Below, one piece after another: positions 7,897-15,105 of a stretch of 35,028 bases of DNA. This DNA comes from Pseudohongiella sp. GTDB lineage: Bacteria > Pseudomonadota > Gammaproteobacteria > Pseudomonadales > Pseudohongiellaceae. The notes under the pieces were generated by a model. The model ran no database searches. It was not told the origin of the DNA and saw only the letters and a list, made by a program, of their open reading frames with translations. The number at the start of each line of letters is the position of its first letter. The stretch's first letter is position 1. Location of the stretch: assembly GCA_030696315.1 (NCBI GenBank), contig JAUYSM010000033.1, forward strand, positions 1 to 35,028, given 5' to 3'. A program made the translations under genes and the position numbers.

Positions 7897-9327
7897 CTAC
7901 TGATTTGCCTCTACATAACGCTGCTGATAGTCATCCTGTGCATGATCCAGGGTGGTCGGATTCAGATAGTGAGGATCCGTCAGACCCTTCTTGCGCATCG
8001 CCAGTCCCGTCAGGCAGGCCTTGGCGATCGCAGCACTGTGCAGCGCGGTGGTGTAGGTTGGATCCAGAGCAGGTGCCACCTCAACCATATCGATGCCCAC
8101 CACATTCGCCTCGGCACACAAGCGGCGCATGATGGGAATGGCTTCACGTGGCGTGATACCGCCGGAAACGGGTGTACCGGTACCTACGATGTAACTTGGA
8201 TCCAGCACGTCGACATCAAAAGAAATGTACAGTTTACGATCGCCTTCTTTGGCTTCTGCCAACACACGCTCAAGTACCCAATCCCAACCGAAGCGTTCAA
8301 CTTCTGCCATGGAGTGGTAACGGAAACCTTCTTCCTGCAGCCACTTGTAAATCTCTTCATTCGGGCTGCCTGAACGCAGACCAACCTGAATGTAGTCTTT
8401 ACCTTCGATGTGACCGTCTTTCAGCAGACGATAGATAGGAGAGCCGTGCGTGATGCCGTGTACACCGCCGCGACCGACATCATAGTGGGCATCAAAGTGG
8501 ATGACTGACAAATTGCCTTTGCCGACAACATCCACCAAGCCAGCGATGTTTGGATACTCCAGAGAATGGTCACCACCGATGATAAATGGGATGGCGCCGG
8601 TTTCTGTAATTTCACGCACAATGGCGCGCACGTGTTGCATGCTGCGTTCGGTATTATCGTTGTCGATTGCGATATCACCGTAATCAACAATGTTCAATTC
8701 ACTGTTTGCATTGACTTGCACATACTGGTCATTGCCTGCCATACCACCTTGCAAACGCATCACCAGCGGACCGTGATCGGCGTCACGCCAGCCTGAACCC
8801 ATGTTCAGCGGGGCGCCAACTATCGCAACCTCAACTTTACCTGCAATCAGATCCTCTGGCGTCAGGGCCAACGGCGCGCCGGCAAAGGTAGGCACCCCTC
8901 TGGGCAAGGCGATAGGGCCGGCTTCTCGGCTTGGATCAAAGCTGCTCGGGCGACGCGTCAGCCAGGCATTAAAATCAGGGTCAGCGGTATTTAAAGGGAT
9001 CGAGGCCTGATCACGACCTTCAACAAATTTCTGTTGGTCAGCAACCCAACGCATGGCTTCCACATATTCCACTACCTCTTGTGCGGTGCGTTTGGAAATC
9101 GCCTCAATCAATTTCTCCGTATCGCTGGCATACCGGCGGGTATTGGAGGGCGTACTGAGATAGGTCAGCTGCTCTGCACTCAGCAGTGACAATCGTTCGC
9201 TCAGCTCCGCAGGAAACTCCACCAGCTCCGGCTCTTTTTCTTCCTCTGCATCCTGTGCAAGCAGAGGGCCGGACAGGCTGAATGCCAGCATTGCAGTCAA
9301 CAGCATTTTATTTTTGAACTTAAACAT
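7897..9327 (-). CDS. Exported ureohydrolase (agmatinase/arginase/guanidine hydrolase-like), complete metal site, first of four
   Basis: 476 residues. Signal peptide of about 25 residues (MFKFKNKMLLTAMLAFSLSG followed by PLLAQ), then an acidic stretch. The same helical N-terminal extension as its three paralogues is followed by the arginase fold with intact ligands H254 (GGDHS), D279/H281/D283 (DAHYD) and D371/D373 (FDVDVLDP), plus TGTPVSGG and VEVAPALDP (E416). It is close to 5074-6504 over its whole length, including the C-terminal HYLNPTTLDH and QRYVE tail, but lacks the short YVGGFGG insertion before the PTFAGAP motif. Role by family: releases urea from a guanidino substrate; here most likely in the periplasm. 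Start supported by AGGA about ten bases upstream. It is the first gene behind the hairpin that separates it from the TonB receptor gene. Confidence 0.88.
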   Translation of the reverse strand: MFKFKNKMLLTAMLAFSLSGPLLAQDAEEEKEPELVEFPAELSERLSLLSAEQLTYLSTPSNTRRYASDTEKLIEAISKRTAQEVVEYVEAMRWVADQQKFVEGRDQASIPLNTADPDFNAWLTRRPSSFDPSREAGPIALPRGVPTFAGAPLALTPEDLIAGKVEVAIVGAPLNMGSGWRDADHGPLVMRLQGGMAGNDQYVQVNANSELNIVDYGDIAIDNDNTERSMQHVRAIVREITETGAIPFIIGGDHSLEYPNIAGLVDVVGKGNLSVIHFDAHYDVGRGGVHGITHGSPIYRLLKDGHIEGKDYIQVGLRSGSPNEEIYKWLQEEGFRYHSMAEVERFGWDWVLERVLAEAKEGDRKLYISFDVDVLDPSYIVGTGTPVSGGITPREAIPIMRRLCAEANVVGIDMVEVAPALDPTYTTALHSAAIAKACLTGLAMRKKGLTDPHYLNPTTLDHAQDDYQQRYVEANQ

Positions 9328-9364
9328 GTGCAGGTCCTATTTCAACTGACTTGATTTCGTGTCG

Positions 9365-9415
9365 AAAACAAAAAACTATCCACCAGCTTTTAATACATCA
9401 TTGCTGGTGGATAGT
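9365..9415 (-). terminator. Intrinsic terminator or attenuator between TonB receptor and ureohydrolase genes
   Basis: ACTATCCACCAGC (9375-9387) and GCTGGTGGATAGT (9403-9415) form a perfect 13-bp stem with a 15-base loop. Read on the minus strand, the stem is followed by a T-rich run (complement of 9365-9375). It lies 28 bp after the receptor stop and 48 bp before the first ureohydrolase. No convincing promoter fits in those 48 bases, so partial read-through is likely. That would give high receptor or differential enzyme expression, the usual effect of an intra-operon terminator. Confidence 0.8.
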
Positions 9416-9442
9416 CAGTTTGCTACACGAGCTTGTTCATGA

Positions 9443-12400
9443 TCACAGTGTCACATTGATACCCATGAAGAACGCTCGGCCAACCGGGCTTACCGGGTAA
9501 GCGCGTTCTGTAACATAAGGTTTTTCATCTGTCAGGTTGCTCACGCCACCGTAAAAACGCACGGTGTCGCTGAAGTCATAGTTGGCTGACAGGTTGTGAG
9601 CATAAAAGTCATCGGTGAAGATGTTCGGGCCGAAGTTCTGAACAGCGGTTTCGATCGCGCCGCTCAGTACCATCTCACTCATGTACTGTGAGCGCAGGCT
9701 GACACTCAATGGACCTCTGGCCATGTTCAGGTTCAACTGACCCGACCACTCAGGACGACGCATTTCCAGCAGATCCACGTCTACTACCGCTTCTTCGCCG
9801 GGTGCTGCTGGCTCAACAAAGTTCAGTTTCAGCTGCTTCGTCACTGAACTGCCGATGCCAAAGCGGTAACCGGCCATTTCGAAGCTGTAGTTCACGTTCA
9901 GGTCGACGCCTTCTGCCAGTGCCTGACCAAAGTTCAGCTGCGTCTGACGCAAGAAGGTGAAACCACCCGACTGCGCTGAAGTGGGTACGCGGTTACGATC
10001 AATCAGCGCACAGAAATCATTATTGATAGACGGAGCGTCGTAGCAGCTGTCCACAATGTTCTGCGATGAAATCTCGGAGATTGCGTCTTCGATTTCGATG
10101 TTCCAGTAATCCATGCTGATCATGAAACCATCCAGGAAACTTGGTTCATATACAAACCCGACAGTTTCGGTGATAGCTTCTTCAGGTCGCAGGTTCGGGT
10201 TACCGCCAATCACACCGGGGAAACCCGCAGACAATGGATCCACGAACTTGTAGCCGCCGGTTGTATCAAAAATATTGCTCTGCAAAACACCTTTTGCGGT
10301 CAGGTCAGCCACACAGTTGGCTTGACGCAGTGTCGGGTTCGGCGCGCTGCTGATTTGTGAGGCATCACAAGGGTCAGCTGGTCGGAAGTTCTGACCTTGC
10401 TCAGGTGAAAACAACTCAAACAAGTTAGGAACACGCACCGCCTGGCTGTAGTTGGCGCGGAAACGCAGATCTTCGATCGGCGCCCAGACACCACCAAACT
10501 TGTAGGTATCACTCGCGCCAAAGGTTGAGTAATCCGCACGTCGATATGCCGCATCAACAGTCAATGCTTCTGCAAAGGGGGCGCCGGCCAACAAAGGCAC
10601 TTCAACCTCAGCAAATACATCCCAGACATCATATTTGGCACTGGTATTCAGCAGTCGGTTGCCAGGTGAGCCACCCAAGCTCTTGGCGTTACTGACATCA
10701 CCTACCCAACCGCCAGCGGTAAACGCTCTGCCTTGTGGTGTGACACCACTGGCCAGCAACACACCCTGGTCAAACTGGTCAAATTTTTGTGAGCTTTTTT
10801 CTTCGCGCCATTCACCACCGGCCGCAAAAGATACTGCACCAGCGGGCAGTACAAACCACTCGCTGCTGGTTCCGCTTACAAACCCTGCGATCACAGACTG
10901 TTCAATGGTTTCTTCAACGGTACGCGTGTAAGTGAAGAAATCAATGGCTTCCTGACTGATGGAATTCTTTCCACCCCAGATGTTAGCGGGCTGACACTGT
11001 CCATCACCCGGTGTAAAGGTGAAGAATGGGGAACGCTGACGACCACCCAGATAGGCCGGGAAGTTAAACGGCGTGGTGTACGGGTAAGCAGTTGGGTTCA
11101 GGTCTGAACGGCATACCGGTTGCCCGGTGGCCGGATCGGTAACCGCGTCAATGGCCGCAAAAAAGCGGTCAGTGATCGGTGTAAATGGTGTCTCTAACTT
11201 ACGATCAAACCGGCCATAGTTGGCTGACACTTCGTAGGTCAATCCCAGATCATCCAATGATCCGCGCATACCACCGACCAAGCGGTAGGTATGACGCTCG
11301 TTCAGGGACTCGTTGTCACCCCAATCGTCCGAGTCACGGTTAATGTAGAGTCCACCTGGACCCACAAAACTCACGCCGGGGTTGCTGGCAAATGACCGCA
11401 GTTGCGCAGGCAGGAAGGGGTTATCCGGTGCGCCGTACAACAAGTCAGTTGCCTGGTTGCCACCACCACCAAATGTCACTTCGTGATACACATACTTGCT
11501 TTCTACAAACAATTCAGCCTGTGTTGACAGCTCGTACCTGCCATTCAGGTTCACAGCCCACTTGGTATCTTCCGGAATCACAAACGGGCGGTTTGGCGCG
11601 ATGTAGGTTTGATCCGCACCAAACTGGTTGAAGTTACCCGCCACCAGACCATCGTTGTGTGTGGTCAGATTGCCATTTTCATCAACAACCCAGCAGCCGC
11701 CAGCCGCGCCAAACGAGGCAGCACCATCAAGGCTGGAGTTGTATCCGGTGAAACTGTCCAGACAGTCGGACACACCGTTTCCATTCAAGTCAGGTTCGGA
11801 GCCCAACGGCACACGCGTTCCGAAGTCACCTAGCGCGATGATGCCGTAAGGTGAGGTAATGTTGAATGTGCGACCCGGCAGCAAGGCACGTGGTGGCGCA
11901 CCCACAATACGACCCAGCAACTCCGTTTCAGCAGCCGTTAACGTCGGCGTAGAACCGAATGCACGAGAAAAGTTGGTTGCAAACGCGGTTGGTGTTGGAA
12001 TTCTGAGACCAAATGGATATTGCTTGGTGTTTGCAAAGTTATAGAAACGCGAGAGGTTTGGCATGGTGGATGGATTAATGTCACCCTTCTGGAAGCGCAA
12101 CATCGGGTTCACATCACTGGTGTAACGTCCACCATCTGCCAGAAAGTCACGATCGCCGGCACGCAAGCCTTCGGAATAATCATGCTGCAAAGATAAGGTG
12201 AAATTACCACGGTCATCGTCAAAGTTCTGACCTATCAATGCACGCACGCTGGTGGTACCGGCATCGCCTTCACCAGACATGCCGGTTCTGAAGTCGATAT
12301 CAACGCCTTCAAAATCGTTTTTAAGCACAAAGTTCACAACACCTGTCACCGCATCCGCGCCGTAGACGGCAGATGCACCGCCCGTCAGCACTTCAACACG

Positions 12401-12880
12401 CTCAATCAATGCGGAAGGAATGGTTGAAACGTCAACCGACGAGGTGCCTTCGATGCCTGATACGTGACGACGTCCATTCACCAATGTCAATGTACGCTGT
12501 GATCCAAGCGCACGCAGGTTCAAGGCGCTACCACCGACGTTGTTGGCGCGACCGACGTTTTGAGCAGCTCCACCAATGGAGTCCGTGCTGGTCACAGAAG
12601 ACAACAGCGCCGGGTTTTCATTCAGGATTTCGCCAATATCAATGGTGGCTGAACTGGTCAGATCTTCCGAACTGATGACTGAAAGGGGTTGTGGCGAGGT
12701 CGCATTATCGGCGCGCTGCATACGGCTACCGGTGACGACCAACTCTTCAATTTCAGGTGCTGCGGCTGGTGCTGCGGCTTGCTGAGCATACGCTGCTGGC
12801 ATAACGGCTGCCCCGGCCAGAATGGCTATGGCGTAATGCAGGCGTCGGCGTCGAAATGGACTCAATGATTGACTTTTCAT
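9443..12880 (-). CDS. TonB-dependent outer-membrane receptor of the nitrogen-regulated ureohydrolase locus
   Basis: 1145 residues, long for the family. Signal peptide of about 32 residues (four Arg, hydrophobic core, AYA). A TonB-box-like EELVVTGSRM follows at about 44-53, then the plug domain with LNLRALGSQRTLTLVNGRR and IERVEVLTGGASAVYGADAV, then a large 22-strand barrel ending in GRAFFMGINVTL with the usual hydrophobic C-terminus. An extracellular-loop insertion holds DLNGNGVSD (about 364-372), a calcium-loop-like pattern, plus several Cys. The size and plug type resemble receptors for peptides or other sizeable nutrients; the ligand is unknown. It heads the gene block and is preceded by a sigma-54 element and an NtrC-like site, which ties uptake to nitrogen limitation. 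GGGGGT lies about ten bases before the ATG. Confidence 0.92.
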   Translation of the reverse strand: MKSQSLSPFRRRRLHYAIAILAGAAVMPAAYAQQAAAPAAAPEIEELVVTGSRMQRADNATSPQPLSVISSEDLTSSATIDIGEILNENPALLSSVTSTDSIGGAAQNVGRANNVGGSALNLRALGSQRTLTLVNGRRHVSGIEGTSSVDVSTIPSALIERVEVLTGGASAVYGADAVTGVVNFVLKNDFEGVDIDFRTGMSGEGDAGTTSVRALIGQNFDDDRGNFTLSLQHDYSEGLRAGDRDFLADGGRYTSDVNPMLRFQKGDINPSTMPNLSRFYNFANTKQYPFGLRIPTPTAFATNFSRAFGSTPTLTAAETELLGRIVGAPPRALLPGRTFNITSPYGIIALGDFGTRVPLGSEPDLNGNGVSDCLDSFTGYNSSLDGAASFGAAGGCWVVDENGNLTTHNDGLVAGNFNQFGADQTYIAPNRPFVIPEDTKWAVNLNGRYELSTQAELFVESKYVYHEVTFGGGGNQATDLLYGAPDNPFLPAQLRSFASNPGVSFVGPGGLYINRDSDDWGDNESLNERHTYRLVGGMRGSLDDLGLTYEVSANYGRFDRKLETPFTPITDRFFAAIDAVTDPATGQPVCRSDLNPTAYPYTTPFNFPAYLGGRQRSPFFTFTPGDGQCQPANIWGGKNSISQEAIDFFTYTRTVEETIEQSVIAGFVSGTSSEWFVLPAGAVSFAAGGEWREEKSSQKFDQFDQGVLLASGVTPQGRAFTAGGWVGDVSNAKSLGGSPGNRLLNTSAKYDVWDVFAEVEVPLLAGAPFAEALTVDAAYRRADYSTFGASDTYKFGGVWAPIEDLRFRANYSQAVRVPNLFELFSPEQGQNFRPADPCDASQISSAPNPTLRQANCVADLTAKGVLQSNIFDTTGGYKFVDPLSAGFPGVIGGNPNLRPEEAITETVGFVYEPSFLDGFMISMDYWNIEIEDAISEISSQNIVDSCYDAPSINNDFCALIDRNRVPTSAQSGGFTFLRQTQLNFGQALAEGVDLNVNYSFEMAGYRFGIGSSVTKQLKLNFVEPAAPGEEAVVDVDLLEMRRPEWSGQLNLNMARGPLSVSLRSQYMSEMVLSGAIETAVQNFGPNIFTDDFYAHNLSANYDFSDTVRFYGGVSNLTDEKPYVTERAYPVSPVGRAFFMGINVTL

Positions 12881-13045
12881 CAGAAATATTACCCCCGGTA
12901 CTTCTCATCGTTGATCAGCCTGTTAAGGCTCCCGTTTTAAACCTGAGCTGCCCGCTTGGCGGAGTCAGCATCATCTGGTGCAATTTTTTCTGTGATCACA
13001 CTCAAACTATTTTGGTGCGCGGAAGAATTGCATGTAACACGCTTG

Positions 13046-13061
13046 AGCAAGTTACGTGCCA
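13046..13061 (-). promoter_or_regulatory. Sigma-54 (RpoN) -24/-12 promoter for the TonB receptor/ureohydrolase locus
   Basis: On the minus strand this reads TGGCACGTAACTTGCT, matching the sigma-54 consensus TGGCACG-N4-TTGCW at every defined position, with GG and GC ten bases apart. It points toward the receptor gene 166 bp away; transcription would start near 13034, leaving a leader of roughly 155 nt. Sigma-54 promoters need an enhancer-binding activator; an NtrC-like dyad lies upstream at 13157-13173. Confidence 0.8.
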
Positions 13062-13156
13062 CCGGAAGGCTTTCACTATTTATCAGGAACTTACAAAAAT
13101 GCGGGGAACTTTTGCAGAATAACTGTGTCACTTATGAGTGCACTATTTTTTAACAT

Positions 13157-13173
13157 GGCGCCCAATCGGTGCA
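13157..13173. promoter_or_regulatory. NtrC-like enhancer site upstream of the sigma-54 promoter
   Basis: The sequence holds GCGCC-CAATC-GGTGC, matching the NtrC dyad GCACC-N5-GGTGC at nine of ten arm positions, with a further A at the right end. Its centre is about 130 bp upstream of the predicted start site, a normal enhancer distance. A weaker relative (GCACC-AACTT-AGCGC) lies at 13298-13312. This supports nitrogen control, but the site is short and needs binding data. Confidence 0.5.
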
Positions 13174-13313
13174 CACAAATATGACTTTTTTATCTATTAA
13201 AAACAAAATGTTACGCGTATTTTTATGAATCTCTTTTAAAAACAAAAGGTTCAAAAATAAGTAAAATTAACACTTAAATACATTATGCAATATACGCGCA
13301 CCAACTTAGCGCT

Positions 13314-13402
13314 TGCGTATACCTACGCACATCAACACAGCTGACAAATTAGCTGCGACAGATGACGGATGCAATACGCGTCATCTGCGTTAAATGACGT
13401 AG
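13314..13402. promoter_or_regulatory. Cluster of short dyads plus the AAATGACGTAG motif
   Basis: TGCGTA-TACC-TACGCA (13314-13329) is a perfect dyad. CAGATGACG (13359-13367) pairs with CGTCATCTG (13379-13387). AAATGACGTAG (13392-13402) exactly repeats an arm of the inverted repeat upstream of urtA (1641-1631), where TACGCA/TGCGTA also occurs. These could be operators shared by the two ends of the locus, or control the plus-strand gene at 13486. Function is not known. Confidence 0.4.
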
Positions 13403-13485
13403 CGTTGCACGAACCAAGTTTGGGGATTATGCTCATCGCTAACAAAAACTCCTTGTTAACAAAAAATAGAGACAAAAATAGCAAC

Positions 13486-15105
13486 ATGCGGTCGTGCGCG
13501 TCGGGCACTCGCCCTCATCAACTTTTCTCACTGTTGCTTGCCGGTCTGTTTATTGGCGGGCTGCTGCAGGCACAAACGTTTGAGCCCGTATCCGCTTTCC
13601 CGCTATCTGATGAATCCAGCGTCGATCGCTCAGGATTTGCAGCACCCGGTCAAATGACGTGGACTCAACTGACCGACTTTGAGCAATCCGTGATACAGCG
13701 CTTCAACACGCAAACGTCTGAACCCGACGCGAGTGATCTGCTGGCCTTATACCTGATCGCGTCAGGTGACATTCGCGATGATGATCAAGTAAAGCCGTTT
13801 CAAACACACCTCGAACTTTTTTTTGAGCAACATCAGGATGTGCTGCGCATCCGGGATGAACGTGAACGCGGGGCGCAATTGCTCAAACGTATGCACCTGC
13901 ACTTCTTCTCTGCCGATGAGCGCTCTCCTCTGGCCGGTTACGATGCGGACCAAAGCCAATTGAGCGCCTTGTTGCGCACGGGTGTTTACAACTGCATCAG
14001 CTCCGCTTTGTTGTATCTGGTGCTGGCCGAGACGGCAGGATTGGTCAGTGCGGGTGTCATCATGCCCTCGCACGCCTATGTGCAGATCACGTTGCCGGAT
14101 GGACGCATTGTGGACGTCGAAACCACCAGTGCTGACGGTTTTGATGTAGTGCGTGACGAAGCGTTTTTTAACCGACAGGCGGGCTCTTGGTTTGAATCGC
14201 GTCGTCTGGTGGTACCCAGCTTTGCTGACTACGAACAACGCCGGGTTGTCAGCCCCGCCGGGCTGGGTTACGAAAGCATGTGGAGTCAACATACCACTGA
14301 AATGCGCATGCCCTATGCTGACCGCATGCGTCTTGCCGAAATACGTGGCCTGATGCAATCTGAATACCTGGATGCACAGCACAATCGCTTGGTCTACTAC
14401 TACCGGGAAGCTGACTATCTGCGCAAACAAGAGAATCTGCCAGCGCTTGATCAACTGTTCACCCGAATCAGCCCGCTGCTGACCGAGTTCGACAATCAAC
14501 CTGCGGCGGCGCTGTTCAGCGACCCGATATCGGCAGTGCCGGCCTTGTTGTTGCAGGCCGAACGTGCGGACTGGCTGATTCGGACCAGCACTAGCAACAC
14601 GGTTGTACCGGGGCTGGCGGATCAAGGCCAACAATTGGCCTTGCACGTGCTGAGTCAGGCCAGCAGCGCACCCATGAACACGCAACTGATCCGTGACCTG
14701 GCGTATCGCGCACTCGGCAATCACCTTGGCAACTTGTTGGCGGCAGACGATCTGGTCACGGCGCGCGACCTCATTGCCGGGTTTCCCGATGATTGTGGGG
14801 CTTCGGCCTTCTGTGTTAACGCACTGGAGCAGTTTTATATCACGCAGGGCCAGCAATACTGGGCGCAACGCAACTGGCCACGTGCCATCTCACTTTATGA
14901 GGAATACCTGACGCTTGGGTTGCAAACCAACAACCGATCAGTGTTTGAAAGCAATCTGCAAACCGCCTACATGAATCAGGCAGAACAGTACTGGTTTGAT
15001 GAGGAACGTGATGAGGCTGTGGCCATGCTGGAGGTTTGTGTCATCAAGGTTGCGTCAGCGGAGCGTTGTCAACAGCGTTTGCAGTCTGCTCGCCAAGGTC
15101 GTTAA
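13486..15105 (+). CDS. Exported transglutaminase-like protein with C-terminal TPR-like helices
   Basis: 539 residues from ATG 13486, chosen because it puts a normal signal peptide (MRSCASG, then LFSLLLAGLFIGGLLQAQ) at the N-terminus. An in-frame ATG at 13429 with GGGG just upstream is an alternative; the Shine-Dalgarno for 13486 is weak. A transglutaminase/papain-like core is suggested by YNCISSALLYLVLAETAG (Cys170), MPSHAYVQI (His196) and VDVETTS (Asp210), in the order of a Cys-His-Asp triad. The C-terminal third is helical; NWPRAISLYEEYLTLG and the following segments look like tetratricopeptide repeats. Probable periplasmic peptidase, transamidase or binding protein of unknown substrate. 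It is divergent from the TonB receptor and overlaps the convergent gene by 62 bp. Confidence 0.7.
   Translation: MRSCASGTRPHQLFSLLLAGLFIGGLLQAQTFEPVSAFPLSDESSVDRSGFAAPGQMTWTQLTDFEQSVIQRFNTQTSEPDASDLLALYLIASGDIRDDDQVKPFQTHLELFFEQHQDVLRIRDERERGAQLLKRMHLHFFSADERSPLAGYDADQSQLSALLRTGVYNCISSALLYLVLAETAGLVSAGVIMPSHAYVQITLPDGRIVDVETTSADGFDVVRDEAFFNRQAGSWFESRRLVVPSFADYEQRRVVSPAGLGYESMWSQHTTEMRMPYADRMRLAEIRGLMQSEYLDAQHNRLVYYYREADYLRKQENLPALDQLFTRISPLLTEFDNQPAAALFSDPISAVPALLLQAERADWLIRTSTSNTVVPGLADQGQQLALHVLSQASSAPMNTQLIRDLAYRALGNHLGNLLAADDLVTARDLIAGFPDDCGASAFCVNALEQFYITQGQQYWAQRNWPRAISLYEEYLTLGLQTNNRSVFESNLQTAYMNQAEQYWFDEERDEAVAMLEVCVIKVASAERCQQRLQSARQGR

Larger units (their letters stand above)
12881..13485. 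other. 605-bp divergent regulatory region
   Basis: No gene is supported here. From left to right it holds the presumed receptor leader (12881-13034), the sigma-54 element (13046-13061), the NtrC-like site (13157-13173), an A+T-rich segment (about 13175-13290) that could aid bending, a weaker NtrC-like site, and several small dyads (13314-13387). The leader contains the small hairpin AGCCT-TAAC-AGGCT about 45-60 bases before the receptor ATG; I recognise no known riboswitch in it. Confidence 0.6.

Noticed and set aside
12881-13034. Guanidine or other riboswitch in the leader of the receptor gene.
   Set aside because: I found a small AGCCT-TAAC-AGGCT hairpin but no ACGR-loop hairpins or other conserved core of the ykkC families or other riboswitches I know. 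A covariance-model search would decide.
13762-14868. Long minus-strand open frame (368 codons) opposite the transglutaminase-like gene.
   Set aside because: Composition and lack of domain patterns show it is an antisense shadow; the plus-strand frame has a signal peptide and recognisable motifs.
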